A DNA stretch of 64,000 nucleotides from Winogradskyella sp. (GCF_013213835.1 NZ_JABSSU010000007.1:124001-188000); one strand, 5' to 3'. Counted from the stretch's first letter, positions 43,498-53,021 are shown. Made by a program: numbers and translations. The notes: generated by a model not told the origin, from the letters alone.

Positions 43498-45561
43498 ATG
43501 GAAGGAATCTTAGTAACAGTATTAGCAATTGTTCTATTCTTAATCATTGTAATCTTCGCTATAATTGCGATGTTTTACAAAAAAGTCCCTCAAGGGCAAG
43601 CATTAGTACGAACAGGTTTTAGTGGCACAAAAGTAGCTACAGATAAAGGTTTGTATGTGGTACCATTATTTCATCGTGTTGAAATCATGGATATCTCAGT
43701 AAAGAAAATACAAATTGAAAGGTTAGCAGGTGAAGGATTAATTTGTAAAGACAATATGCGTGCAGATATCAAAGTGGCATTCTTTGTACGCGTTAACAAT
43801 GAAGTAGAATTTATCAAAAAAGTGGCACAAACTATTGGTGTAGATCGTGCGTCAAGAAAAGAAACTTTAGAAGATCTTTTTGAAGCAAAATTTTCTGAAG
43901 CTTTAAAAACAGTCGGGAAGAAATTTGAATTCACACAACTATATGAAGCACGTCGTGAGTTTAGAGATGAGATTGTAGATATTATTGGTACAGATCTTAA
44001 TGGTTACACCTTAGAAGATTGTGCTATCGATTACTTAGAACAAACTGCAGTGTCTCACTTAAAACCAGATAACATATTAGATGCAGAAGGTATTAAGAAG
44101 ATTACAGATCTTACTGCAGAACAAAATATTAAAGCCAACCTTATTAAGCGCGATGAAGAAAAAGTCATCCGCAAACAAGATGTAGAAGCTCAAGAAGCTA
44201 TCCTAGAATTAGATAAGCAATTGGCTGAAAAAGAAGAGCAACAAAAACGTGAAATTGCAAATATTAAAGCACGCGAAGAAGCGTCAACTTTAAAAGTAGC
44301 TGAAGAAGAACGTTTAAAATCTGAAACAGCACGAATCGCTACAGAAGAAAAAGTAAAAGTTGCTGAAGAAAACATGCAACGTCAAATTATTGTAGCAGAG
44401 AAAAACAAACAACGTACAGATGCTATTGAGACAGAACGTGTAGAAAAAGACCGTTTATTAGAAAGAACTGAAAAAGAACGTATTGTAACACTAGCTCAAA
44501 TTGAAAAAGAGAAAGTTGTAGAAGTCGAGAAAAAGAACATTCAAGATGTGATTAGAGATCGCGTGACACTTGAAAAAGGTGTGGTTGAAGAGCAAGAAAA
44601 TATGAAAGATATTGAAGCATTTAAAACCGCAGATAGAGCAAAACAAGTGGCTATAACAAATGCTGAAGCTGCTGCCCAAGAAGATTTAATTAAGACTATT
44701 AAAGCTGCAGAGGCTCAAAAAGAAGCTGCGAAACAAGCAGCAGAAAAGATAAATATTGAAGCGCAGGCTCAAAAAGAAGCTAGTGAAAAAGAAGCAGATG
44801 CTCGTAAAACACTTGCTGAAGCTAAAGCTAAAGAAGAAGCTACAATTGGTATGTCAGAAGCTCAAGTAATGCATGCAAAAGCTGAAGCTAGCGAAAGACA
44901 AGGTGTGGTTGAAGCATTAATCATTCAGAAAAAAGCTGAAGCTGAAGCTAGTGGAATTACCGCAAAAGCTGAGGCTAAACGATTAGATGGTCTTGCAGAA
45001 GCTGAAGTAATTAAAGAAAAAGCTATCGCTGATGCATCTGGAATTGAAGAAAAAGCTGAAGCTATGAAGAAATTAGATGGTGTTGGTAAAGAGCACGAAG
45101 AGTTCAAACTTAAACTAGATAAAGAGCTTCAAGTGGACCTTGCTAAAATCAAAATTCAGAAAGATATTGCCGATGCACAAGCTCAAGTTATTGGTGACGC
45201 ATTAAGAGCTGCTAATATTGATATTGTTGGTGGCGAAACCATGTTCTTTGAGCAGATTATTGGTCAGATTACAAGAGCTAAAGGTTACGACCGTTTAGTA
45301 GAACATTCAGAAACTGTAACCGAAGTCAAAGACGCTATTTTAAGCAGCGATGATGTTAAAGGCAACCTCTTAGATAAAGTAAAATCTTTTGCTGACAAAT
45401 ACGGCATAGGTTCTGAAGACATTAAAAACTTAACCATAGCAAACCTGTTAAGTAATCTTCAAAACAAATCTGAAGATGATGGTGAGCAAACCATGTTAAG
45501 TAACTTAATGAACCTTGCACAAGGCATGGGATTACTTAATAAAAAGATGAATGATTTATAA
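43498..45561 (+). CDS. Flotillin-family (SPFH) protein
   Basis: The 687-residue protein has an N-terminal membrane helix (1-27), an SPFH/band-7 domain (about 30-200: YKKVPQGQALVRTGFSGTKV, VKVAFFVRVNN-like strands, DLNGYTLEDCAIDYLEQT) and a very long Glu/Ala/Lys-rich coiled coil (205-560) with the flotillin repeat pattern (KAEAEASGITAKAEAKRLDG, AEVIKEKAIADASGIEEKAE). The C-terminal 120 residues hold the oligomerisation segment. E. coli YqiK and Bacillus FloT are relatives. Flotillins organise membrane microdomains and fluidity. It follows YqiJ after 27 bases; a 276-base gap with repeats separates it from the AAA ATPase. Confidence 0.95.
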   Translation: MEGILVTVLAIVLFLIIVIFAIIAMFYKKVPQGQALVRTGFSGTKVATDKGLYVVPLFHRVEIMDISVKKIQIERLAGEGLICKDNMRADIKVAFFVRVNNEVEFIKKVAQTIGVDRASRKETLEDLFEAKFSEALKTVGKKFEFTQLYEARREFRDEIVDIIGTDLNGYTLEDCAIDYLEQTAVSHLKPDNILDAEGIKKITDLTAEQNIKANLIKRDEEKVIRKQDVEAQEAILELDKQLAEKEEQQKREIANIKAREEASTLKVAEEERLKSETARIATEEKVKVAEENMQRQIIVAEKNKQRTDAIETERVEKDRLLERTEKERIVTLAQIEKEKVVEVEKKNIQDVIRDRVTLEKGVVEEQENMKDIEAFKTADRAKQVAITNAEAAAQEDLIKTIKAAEAQKEAAKQAAEKINIEAQAQKEASEKEADARKTLAEAKAKEEATIGMSEAQVMHAKAEASERQGVVEALIIQKKAEAEASGITAKAEAKRLDGLAEAEVIKEKAIADASGIEEKAEAMKKLDGVGKEHEEFKLKLDKELQVDLAKIKIQKDIADAQAQVIGDALRAANIDIVGGETMFFEQIIGQITRAKGYDRLVEHSETVTEVKDAILSSDDVKGNLLDKVKSFADKYGIGSEDIKNLTIANLLSNLQNKSEDDGEQTMLSNLMNLAQGMGLLNKKMNDL

Positions 45562-45837
45562 AAGTTGTAAGGCTGTTTTATAAGTCAATGAGTTGATAAA
45601 CTGTCACATTTAGCATTGGTTGAAATCAAAATGCATTTTGATTGAAAGCACACTGCGAAGCAGTCGAAATGTCTAAAAAAATTAGATTTCTCGACTACGC
45701 TCGAAATGACAGGAACATAAAACTTCTAAAAAAGCCTAATACAAACTACTAAGGTAAAAGTGATAAATCCATTTTGATTTTGAAACTAACCTAAGACTAT
45801 TTTAATCTCGATGTATAGAGTAAAACTTTTATAAAAA
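45562..45837. repeat. Gap with 20-bp palindrome and REP-like repeats
   Basis: No gene is visible. AATCAAAATGCATTTTGATT (45624-45643) is a perfect 20-bp palindrome. Next to it CTGC-GAA-GCAG (45653-45663) and TCGACTACGCTCGA (inside 45691-45704) are hairpins of the REP-like family, linked by GTCGAAATGTCTAA and its near-complement TTAGATTTCTCGAC. TCGAAATGACAGG follows. The element could attenuate or stabilise the transcript between flotillin and the ATPase gene. Confidence 0.6.
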
Positions 45838-48800
45838 ATGGCAGACAACCAAACTGATAATCATATAGCTTTAGATTCTGGAACCTATGAAATAATCCAG
45901 AGTCGTTTACTAAAGCAAAAAAACGATTTACAAAATCGTTTACACTTACTCAATGAAGAGCGCAAAAAGGTCTTCGGGTCTTTAGAAACGCAACTCATTG
46001 CTAATGACCGCATCAATACAGAAAACAACTGTATTGCCAGAGATATAGTATCCATTGGTAATCTGAGTCTTTTCGGTTATAATGTTCATTTTGGCTTACG
46101 TACGTCTATTTCCTTGAGTGATGTTTTTAGTGTTTATGAGTTTGAAAGAAATGGCGAAACCTTAGGATTTAAAGAAAGTACTTCAGGATTAACACTCATT
46201 GATGACCCAGTTTTTATCAACGATTTTGAGAATCTATATAAGTACTATCGCAATACTATTTTTTCAAAGTTTGCTATTATTGGTAATTACCTTCACATGG
46301 TGTTTCAACTTAGTGAATCGGTAACAGATATTAAAACCTTTAAATGGCTCATAAAAGGTAATACACTACAATATGTAGACAATCGTAGTGACCACGAATA
46401 TCGGTATCCAGAACAATACGATTTTGTTTGGATAGAAGCTGGTAGAGATAACCAACGTCATGGCACACATGCCCATGTTTCAATTTTAGATAAGGTATTT
46501 GTAGAAACTATTGGTGGCGATTTAACCATTAAGGTAGAAGATAATACTGACAATGGTAAAGGCATATACGATGAAGATGTAGAATATAAAGACCAAACTT
46601 TAGATGATGGGCAATATCGTTATGCAGATTTAGGAAATCTTATTGTTTTAGAGATAAAACCATTTCAAGAAGCACCACGATATTTTGTGTATAACCACAA
46701 ACTAAAAGTTGTAGAAAAAATTAATTCTATAGCACAATCTGCTGTATTGCTTCCAGATGACCAAGGTATTATTTTTCCAAGTGGTTACTATCTGCAAACT
46801 GGTGAGTACAATGTGTTTTCAAACAGTACTTATGAGTTAAAATTTCAACAGAAAATAACTTCACCAAATGGTGAAGACCATTTGTATGTCTTTTATGACC
46901 CAAATGATAGTGTTTACGTGTTGATGTCATATAATGTTATTGAACAAGAAGTAAAAACACCTATCGTTTGTAACGGATTTACCATTTTAGAAAAAGGTGA
47001 GTTATGTTATTTCCGTACCGAAGATGAGCAAACCAAGCATCATATGATGCAAATTTGGCAAACACCTTATCTCAATGGAGATATTATGCCTTCTGAACAT
47101 GAAGATACTTTATTGTTCAAAATAGGAAATAAGGACATTGTGAAAGCAATGGCAGAAACCAACGAGCTTATCACTTTATTAAATAAAGAAGATAGTTATG
47201 ACGGTTTATATGATGATATTGCTAATGCTTCAAAAGACATCTTAGATTCCTATTACTGGATTGCAAAAGAAGAAACCCAACAACTCAATTTGCCATTAGC
47301 TGAAATCAATAAAGCATCTAATGCTGCTATTGATGAGTTTGAAAAAGTTAAGCAATTACGCAGACAAGCTGAGCAAGAAACAGTTTCAATTTCAAAAAAG
47401 TCTGAAGCATTATTCAGTAAAGTAAAAAGTACGTCTTTTAAAACCATCAATGATTTTGTTGAGTTACTGACTCAACTGCGAACGTTGCGAGGTGAAACCA
47501 TTGGTTTATATGAAGTTCGTTATGTAGACTATGAGTTTATAAAAAATATTGAAGCACAAATTGTAGAGCAAAATGACACAATTTCTAGACGTGCTACAAC
47601 CTTTTTACTAGATGACAAAGCTCTAGAACCGTATCACAATGCTATTGCCGAAAAGCAAAAGGCATTAGATGCTTTAAGAAAGGTTATTGATATCAAAGCT
47701 TTAGAAGAAGAGGTCAATAAAATTGCTGAAGATTTAGAATTGCTAATTGATATCGTGTCCAATCTAGATATTGAAGACACGTCGCATTCAACAAAAATCA
47801 TCGAAAATATTTCTTTGATTTTTGCAACCATAAATCAGGTGAAGGCTGCAATAAAAAACAAGTTAAAAGCCGTTGGAAAGAAAGAAGCACAAGCCGATTT
47901 TACAGCACAACTTAAGCTTATTGACCAAAGTATCATTAACTATATTGATATTTCCAACACTCCAGAAAAATGTGACGAATTCTTAACTAAAGTTTCTATT
48001 CAACTCGAAGAATTAGAAGGTAAGTTTTCAGATTTCGAAGAGTATATTACTCAAATCATAGAAAAACGAGAAGAAGTCTATACGGCGTTTGATAATCGCA
48101 AATCTAGTCTTATTGAAGCTCGAAACAAAAAGACTATCGCGCTTCAAAATGCAGCACAACGTATTATAAAAGGCGGACAGAAAAAAGCGGAATCTTTAGA
48201 CAATATAGCAGCTATCAATGGCTATTTTGCAAGTGACCTTATGATTAATAAAGTGCGAGACATCATAAGTCAACTTAAAGATTTAGGTGATATTGGTAAA
48301 TCTGAAGCTATAGAAACTGCGCTTAAAGTAGCTCGTGAAGATGCCTTGCGTAAATTAAAAGACCGCAACGAACTTTATGAAGATGGCGATAACATCATTA
48401 AACTTGGTAAACATAAGTTTGGGGTTAACAAGCAGCAACTAGACATTACTATAGTTTTTAAAGATGATGAATTATACTATCATCTAACAGGAACCGATTT
48501 TTATCAAAAGTTAGATAACGACATTCTGAACAACTCAAAAGATATTTGGAATCAAGAGCTTATTTCTGAAGACCAAAATGTTTATAGAGCAGCTTATTTA
48601 GCGTATAATATATTTACAAATGGTGATGAAAAGGCTTTATTAAGCTTCAATGCAGATGAACTATTAAAACATGTTCAAGATTTTATCAGTGGTGATTATT
48701 CTGGTGGTTATGTAAAAGGTGTGCATGACTATGATGCTATTCAATTCCTTAAAGTTTTATTGCAAAAACATAAGGAATTAGATTTATTAATCTATCAACC

Positions 48801-50706
48801 AAATATTAGAGCTGAAGCACAATTTTTCTGGAATAACCTGTCGGAAGAGTGCTCAACGGAATACAATCATGTTTTAAAAAGCGCAGGTGAAGTTTTAGCT
48901 GTTTTCCCTGAGAGTAAAGAGTATGACTTTATTATTGAAGAACTGTCTAAAGACATTCTAGAAAGTAGACATATTGAGGATGAGAAAATAGCGCAATCTA
49001 TTGCTGAATATCTGTTTAATGAATTAAAAGATAATGACACCTTTACAGTCAGCAGTGAAGCTATAGCTTTAAAAAATGCCTTTGAAAAAACGCTAAATTC
49101 TCAAAAAGTAACGAGTAAATTTAGAGAACGTTTAGAAGCTACAACATCTCAAAAAGACCGCATAGAATTGGTAAATCATTGGGTTGCAGCTTTTGCAAAA
49201 GCCAATGAAGTTGAATTAGTGCCTTATGTTAATGAATGTGTAGCTTGTATTCTATATAAAAACAATGCAGCATCAAATTCGGCAGTTGCAGAAACAGAAA
49301 TCAAAACCTTAAAAGGTGTGCATTCGAGTATTATCAATGGCACATATAGTTTTAGTTATCATAAATTCTCAAGTGAATTAAAACATTTTAATACCGTTAA
49401 AGTTCCTGCGTTTTCTGCATTTAGAACAGCGAAACATGAGGTTATTGAGCAGCTTAAAGCACAATTGAGACTCGATGAGTTTAAACCTAGAGTATTAAGT
49501 TCTTTCGTAAGAAACAAACTGATAAACGAAGTTTATTTTCCATTAATTGGTGATAATCTAGCCAAACAATTAGGAACTGTTGGTGACACAAAACGTGTAG
49601 ACCGCATGGGCATGTTGTTACTGATTTCACCACCAGGTTACGGTAAAACCACCTTGATGGAATATGTAGCCAATCGACTTGGATTAATTTTTATGAAAAT
49701 TAATGGCCCAGCAATTGGTCATGAAGTCACTTCTGTAGACCCAGAAGCAGCTAACAACTCAGCAGCAAGAGAAGAACTTAAAAAGCTTAATCTGGCTTTT
49801 GAAATGGGTGACAATGTGATGTTATATTTGGACGATATTCAACATTGTAATCCTGAGTTTCTTCAAAAATTTATCAGTCTATCTGATGGTACACGTAAAA
49901 TTGAAGGTGTTTTTGAAGGTAAACCAAAAACCTACGATTTACGTAGTAAGAAGTTTTGTGTAATTATGGCTGGTAATCCATACACTGAAAGCGGAGAGAA
50001 ATTCCAAATTCCAGATATGCTTGCCAACCGTGCAGACATCTATAATTTAGGTGATATTATTGGAGATACAGCACACTTATTTAAGTTAAGTCTTATCGAA
50101 AATGCATTAACAAGTAATCCTGTTTTGCAACAATTAAGTGCCAAATACTTTGATGATGTATACACCTTAATTGACCGTGTAGAAAACAATTTGGCAGATG
50201 CAGAACTTAAAGGAAATCATAGCAATCAGGAAATTGCTGATTATGTTTCTGTTTTAGAAAAAGTGATAACATTAAGAGATACTGTTCTTAAGGTCAATGA
50301 AACTTATATTACTAGTGCTGGTATGGAAGATAGCTATCGTACCGAACCTAGTTTTAAGTTACAAGGATCGTACAGAGACATGAATAAATTGGTTGCCAAA
50401 GTCGTCCCAATTATGGATGACAAAGAATTGCAAACTGTATTATTATCCCACTACGAAAATGAATCACAAACCTTAACGAGTGCTGCAGAAGCCAATCTTT
50501 TAAAGTATAAGGAATTAAGTAATTCTTTAACTGAAGAAGAACTGCAGCGTTGGGAAGCTATTAAAGCAATTTTCGCTAAAAACAACAAGCTAAATAGTCT
50601 TGGTGGACAAAACCAAATGTCTCAAATTATTGCTCAAATGGCAGACTTCACAGATAATATTGAAGGCATAAAAGAGATTCTTAGAAAAGGGTTTTTAGAA
50701 AAATAA
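45838..50706 (+). CDS. Giant AAA ATPase of the DNA repair ATPase/DUF3686 type
   Basis: The 1622-residue protein has an N-terminal beta-rich region (about 60-420) of the type annotated DUF3686 or DNA repair ATPase, a long helical and coiled-coil middle (about 440-1000), and a C-terminal AAA module. Walker A is SPPGYGKTT with Lys1270, Walker B is VMLYLDDIQH with Asp1332-Asp1333, sensor I is VIMAGNPY, and LANRADIYNLGDI holds the arginine-finger-type Arg. The name DNA repair refers to old annotation; the constant company of PspA, YqiJ and flotillin here points to membrane remodelling, perhaps recycling PspA or flotillin assemblies as Vps4 does for ESCRT-III. That is inference. ATG 45838 is the only good start. 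Confidence 0.88.
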   Translation: MADNQTDNHIALDSGTYEIIQSRLLKQKNDLQNRLHLLNEERKKVFGSLETQLIANDRINTENNCIARDIVSIGNLSLFGYNVHFGLRTSISLSDVFSVYEFERNGETLGFKESTSGLTLIDDPVFINDFENLYKYYRNTIFSKFAIIGNYLHMVFQLSESVTDIKTFKWLIKGNTLQYVDNRSDHEYRYPEQYDFVWIEAGRDNQRHGTHAHVSILDKVFVETIGGDLTIKVEDNTDNGKGIYDEDVEYKDQTLDDGQYRYADLGNLIVLEIKPFQEAPRYFVYNHKLKVVEKINSIAQSAVLLPDDQGIIFPSGYYLQTGEYNVFSNSTYELKFQQKITSPNGEDHLYVFYDPNDSVYVLMSYNVIEQEVKTPIVCNGFTILEKGELCYFRTEDEQTKHHMMQIWQTPYLNGDIMPSEHEDTLLFKIGNKDIVKAMAETNELITLLNKEDSYDGLYDDIANASKDILDSYYWIAKEETQQLNLPLAEINKASNAAIDEFEKVKQLRRQAEQETVSISKKSEALFSKVKSTSFKTINDFVELLTQLRTLRGETIGLYEVRYVDYEFIKNIEAQIVEQNDTISRRATTFLLDDKALEPYHNAIAEKQKALDALRKVIDIKALEEEVNKIAEDLELLIDIVSNLDIEDTSHSTKIIENISLIFATINQVKAAIKNKLKAVGKKEAQADFTAQLKLIDQSIINYIDISNTPEKCDEFLTKVSIQLEELEGKFSDFEEYITQIIEKREEVYTAFDNRKSSLIEARNKKTIALQNAAQRIIKGGQKKAESLDNIAAINGYFASDLMINKVRDIISQLKDLGDIGKSEAIETALKVAREDALRKLKDRNELYEDGDNIIKLGKHKFGVNKQQLDITIVFKDDELYYHLTGTDFYQKLDNDILNNSKDIWNQELISEDQNVYRAAYLAYNIFTNGDEKALLSFNADELLKHVQDFISGDYSGGYVKGVHDYDAIQFLKVLLQKHKELDLLIYQPNIRAEAQFFWNNLSEECSTEYNHVLKSAGEVLAVFPESKEYDFIIEELSKDILESRHIEDEKIAQSIAEYLFNELKDNDTFTVSSEAIALKNAFEKTLNSQKVTSKFRERLEATTSQKDRIELVNHWVAAFAKANEVELVPYVNECVACILYKNNAASNSAVAETEIKTLKGVHSSIINGTYSFSYHKFSSELKHFNTVKVPAFSAFRTAKHEVIEQLKAQLRLDEFKPRVLSSFVRNKLINEVYFPLIGDNLAKQLGTVGDTKRVDRMGMLLLISPPGYGKTTLMEYVANRLGLIFMKINGPAIGHEVTSVDPEAANNSAAREELKKLNLAFEMGDNVMLYLDDIQHCNPEFLQKFISLSDGTRKIEGVFEGKPKTYDLRSKKFCVIMAGNPYTESGEKFQIPDMLANRADIYNLGDIIGDTAHLFKLSLIENALTSNPVLQQLSAKYFDDVYTLIDRVENNLADAELKGNHSNQEIADYVSVLEKVITLRDTVLKVNETYITSAGMEDSYRTEPSFKLQGSYRDMNKLVAKVVPIMDDKELQTVLLSHYENESQTLTSAAEANLLKYKELSNSLTEEELQRWEAIKAIFAKNNKLNSLGGQNQMSQIIAQMADFTDNIEGIKEILRKGFLEK

Positions 50707-51026
50707 AAACTAATAGTTAATAATTAGTTATGTCATTTTTCAGCGGTAGTTGACTAATACATTTCGACTAGCGCTCAATGTGATATTTACCCTATTTCAA
50801 AGTTTCTAAAACCTCTTTCAGCATTCTAAAAATGGGCTTCTTATTAGGGTATAGAAGAAATACTTTAAATCTATTCATATTAAAATTTGAAATTCCTGGT
50901 CTAAATATACAGTTACAATTCTAAAATATAAGTTGATCACATCTATGGTATGATTTAGTCTTTGAATTAACAATAACCAAACTTTAGTAACGTTTTATTA
51001 ACTTTGATATCTAAACTCAGGAAGAT
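50707..51026. other. 320-bp gap with REP-like remnant and possible coding remnant
   Basis: ATTTCGACTAGCGCTCAATGTGA is present as ATTTCGACTAGC (50761-50772) plus GCTCAATGTGA, a further copy of the REP-like repeat. On the minus strand 50878-50792 encodes 28 residues (MNRFKVFLLYPNKKPIFRML and on), in a frame that stays open for about 14 codons further upstream; composition looks protein-like, but no start signal or homologue is apparent. It could be the decayed end of a lost gene. Nothing else is seen apart from the promoter at 50999. Confidence 0.3.
50999..51006 (+). promoter_or_regulatory. -7 element TAACTTTG of the cupin gene
   Basis: TAACTTTG matches the consensus and ends 20 bases before the TTG start at 51027. 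No clear -33 TTTG is present. Confidence 0.45.
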
Positions 51027-51899
51027 TTGAAATTGAACCTACAAGACATACCACGAGTTAAAACAATCTCTAAAGCTGATTTTATAAAAAACTATTTCAA
51101 ACCACAAAAACCGGTGGTTATAGAAAATTGTATTGAAGATTGGCCGGCATACAAGAAATGGAGTCTTGACTACATGAAAACTGTTGCAGGTGATAAAACT
51201 GTACCATTATATGATGACAGACCTGTAGATTACAAAGAAGGTTTTAACGAAGCTCATGCCACAATGAAAATGAGCGAATATGTAGATTTACTCAAACGAG
51301 AGCCTACTAAATTCAGAATCTTTCTTTGGAATATATTAAAAGAAGTCCCACAACTACAAAAAGACTTTAAATATCCAGATTTTGGATTACGATTAATGAA
51401 AGGACTTCCGATGTTGTTTTTTGGTGGAAAAGAATCCCACACTTTTATGCATTATGATATTGATTTAGCCAATATTTTCCATTTTCACTTTGAAGGTAAA
51501 AAACAATGCATCTTATTTGATCAAAAACAGAATAAGTATTTATATAAAATTCCACATTCTCTAATTACAAGAGAAGATATTGATTTTCATAATCCTGATT
51601 TTGAAAAATGGCCTGCATTAAAACATGCTAAAGGTTGGATTTGCAACTTAAATCATGGTGAAGTGTTATATATGCCTGAAGGTTACTGGCATTACATGCG
51701 CTACATTACACCAGGGTTTTCTATGAGTTTAAGAGCTATTGCCAGAAATCCAAAAAATCTAGGTAAGGCTATATACAATGTATTCTTAATGCGAAATTAT
51801 GACAACATTATGAGACGTATTAGAGGACAAAAATGGATAGATTGGAAAAACCAAAAAGCAATAATCAATACTCATAAAACACTGCAACAAGAGGTTTGA
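51027..51899 (+). CDS. Cupin-like/JmjC-fold protein, putative Fe(II)/2-oxoglutarate oxygenase
   Basis: The 290-residue protein belongs to the JmjC/cupin_8 group, iron and 2-oxoglutarate-dependent hydroxylases of proteins or small molecules. N-terminal FIKNYFKPQKPVVIENCIEDWPAYKKW (split by a turn) is typical of cupin_8. The metal triad is visible as His and Asp in MHYDIDLANIFHFHFEGKKQ (HYD near residues 141-143) and the distal His in YMPEGYWHYM (near 216). The start is TTG 51027, as an in-frame stop lies 5 codons upstream and no ATG occurs before residue 50. The C-terminal helices (RNYDNIMRRIRGQKWIDWKN) are extra. Its neighbours do not reveal a substrate. Confidence 0.87.
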   Translation: MKLNLQDIPRVKTISKADFIKNYFKPQKPVVIENCIEDWPAYKKWSLDYMKTVAGDKTVPLYDDRPVDYKEGFNEAHATMKMSEYVDLLKREPTKFRIFLWNILKEVPQLQKDFKYPDFGLRLMKGLPMLFFGGKESHTFMHYDIDLANIFHFHFEGKKQCILFDQKQNKYLYKIPHSLITREDIDFHNPDFEKWPALKHAKGWICNLNHGEVLYMPEGYWHYMRYITPGFSMSLRAIARNPKNLGKAIYNVFLMRNYDNIMRRIRGQKWIDWKNQKAIINTHKTLQQEV

Positions 51900-51913
51900 A
51901 TTTAAAACTTTAA

Positions 51914-51921
51914 TATATTTG
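51914..51921 (+). promoter_or_regulatory. -7 element TATATTTG of the small beta-barrel gene
   Basis: TATATTTG matches the consensus, 22 bases before ATG 51944. TTTG at 51895-51898 is 15 bases upstream, shorter than the usual spacing. Confidence 0.5.
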
Positions 51922-51943
51922 GCCTCTCAAATTAATTATACTT

Positions 51944-52429
51944 ATGAAAAATTTATTCTTATTAATAACATTAGTCTCGTTTTCTTTCGCAAGCGCCCAA
52001 GTATTTGAAGGTAAAGGAGATAAAAAACTTCAAATTGGTGCTAATTTTCAAGATGAAGCGACTGGTGTTAACTTCACATTTGATTATGGTTTAGGAGATA
52101 ACATCTCTGTTGGTGTCTCTACTTCATATGCATTAGGCATGGATGACATCTTAGCTGATGCTGCAGATTTTGGTGATCGTTTTGACTTAAAAGCAAGATT
52201 TAACGCTAATCTTGGAAGCGTTTTAAATATCGATGATAATTTCGATTTTTACCCAGGAATCAGCTTAAGTTTAAAGAATTTTGGTGGTCACTTGGGTGCG
52301 AGATATTTCTTCTCAGATGGTTTTGGTATTTATACCGAAGCAGCGTTTCCGTTTGCTAAGTATGATGATCAAGTAGATTTATTTTACAACCAATTTACTA
52401 TAAATGTAGGTGCTAGTTTTAATCTATAA
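51944..52429 (+). CDS. Small outer-membrane beta-barrel protein
   Basis: The 161-residue protein has a signal peptide ending at FASAQ (about residue 19), and the mature part consists of amphipathic strands with aromatic girdles: KKLQIGANFQDEATGVNFTF, DNISVGVSTSYALG, FDLKARFNANLGSVL, FYPGISLSLKNF, GFGIYTEAAFPFAKYD, and a C-terminal strand FTINVGASFNL ending in a hydrophobic residue as barrel proteins do. About eight strands are expected. It resembles the DUF6646-type family of flavobacteria, an assignment I hold loosely. It has its own promoter and a bidirectional terminator. Function unknown. Confidence 0.8.
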   Translation: MKNLFLLITLVSFSFASAQVFEGKGDKKLQIGANFQDEATGVNFTFDYGLGDNISVGVSTSYALGMDDILADAADFGDRFDLKARFNANLGSVLNIDDNFDFYPGISLSLKNFGGHLGARYFFSDGFGIYTEAAFPFAKYDDQVDLFYNQFTINVGASFNL

Positions 52430-52449
52430 TTAGCTAATAAAAAAATTAG

Positions 52450-52485
52450 AAGCCTTTTCAATAAATTGTTGAAAAGGCTTTTTTA
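52450..52485. terminator. Bidirectional terminator between the barrel gene and recX
   Basis: AAGCCTTTTCAA (52450-52461) and TTGAAAAGGCTT (52469-52480) form a perfect 12-bp stem, with TTTTTA on the right and AAAAAATTAG on the left, so both converging genes get a U-tract. Confidence 0.93.
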
Positions 52486-52953
52486 TATATAATCATTTAT
52501 CTTTTCATAGATAAGGTGAGATTCCCAGCCGCGATAAAGTAGATAATCGGCAACTTTTTTTCGCTTCTTAAACTTATTCTGTTCGTTAATTTGATCTATG
52601 CGCTTCAAAATTAAATCGTCTAAGGTATTAAGATAGTCTTCTTCCTTAATTTCATTTAAAGCAATTTCTATGCTACATTTTGAAATTTCCTTGAATTTGA
52701 GCTCTCTAATAATTCGATTTTTACCCCATTTTTTTATCCTGAATTTACCTGATACAAATGCTTTGGCGAACCGCTCTTCATTAAGATAATTCTCTTGAAT
52801 GAGATGCACCACAATTTGATCAATGGCCTCAGGAATCATTCTCATTTCCAAAAGTTTAGTCTTCACTTCTTTATGACAGCGCTCCTGATAAGCACAATAA
52901 TTCTCAAGCTTCCTTTGCGCTTCATCGACAGTATATGTTCTTTGTAGATTCAA
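52483..52953 (-). CDS. recX: Regulatory protein RecX
   Basis: RecX caps RecA filaments and limits recombination and SOS signalling. The 156-residue protein has three RecX helical repeats: AQRKLENYCAYQERCHKEVKTKL (12-34, split), LIQENYLNEERFAKAFVSGKFRIKKWGKNRIIREL, and ADYLLYRGWESHLIYEKI. Length is typical. The start is TTG 52953; no suitable ATG occurs before residue 36. It is divergent from the T9SS substrate gene. recA itself is not in the window; the LexA-like cassette at 29.7-35.9 kb would be affected by RecX through RecA. Confidence 0.93.
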   Translation of the reverse strand: MNLQRTYTVDEAQRKLENYCAYQERCHKEVKTKLLEMRMIPEAIDQIVVHLIQENYLNEERFAKAFVSGKFRIKKWGKNRIIRELKFKEISKCSIEIALNEIKEEDYLNTLDDLILKRIDQINEQNKFKKRKKVADYLLYRGWESHLIYEKINDYI

Positions 52954-52992
52954 GCTCTAAAAATATAATAATTTGATAATTTAAAATGCATC

Positions 52993-53021
52993 TTTGTTAA
53001 CGTTAACATACAATACTTTTG
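52993..53021 (+). promoter_or_regulatory. Promoter with palindromic operator, T9SS substrate gene
   Basis: TTTG (52993-52996), 17 bases, then TACTTTTG (53014-53021) is a full -33/-7 match. The spacer holds the perfect 14-bp palindrome TGTTAACGTTAACA (52995-53008), a position where a bound protein would block RNA polymerase. The leader to ATG 53045 is about 17 bases. Confidence 0.65.

Noticed and set aside
44190..45107. Ser- or Cys-rich frames opposite the flotillin coiled coil
   Set aside because: The repeated GAAGCT-type codons of the coiled coil create complementary Ser/Ala-rich frames.
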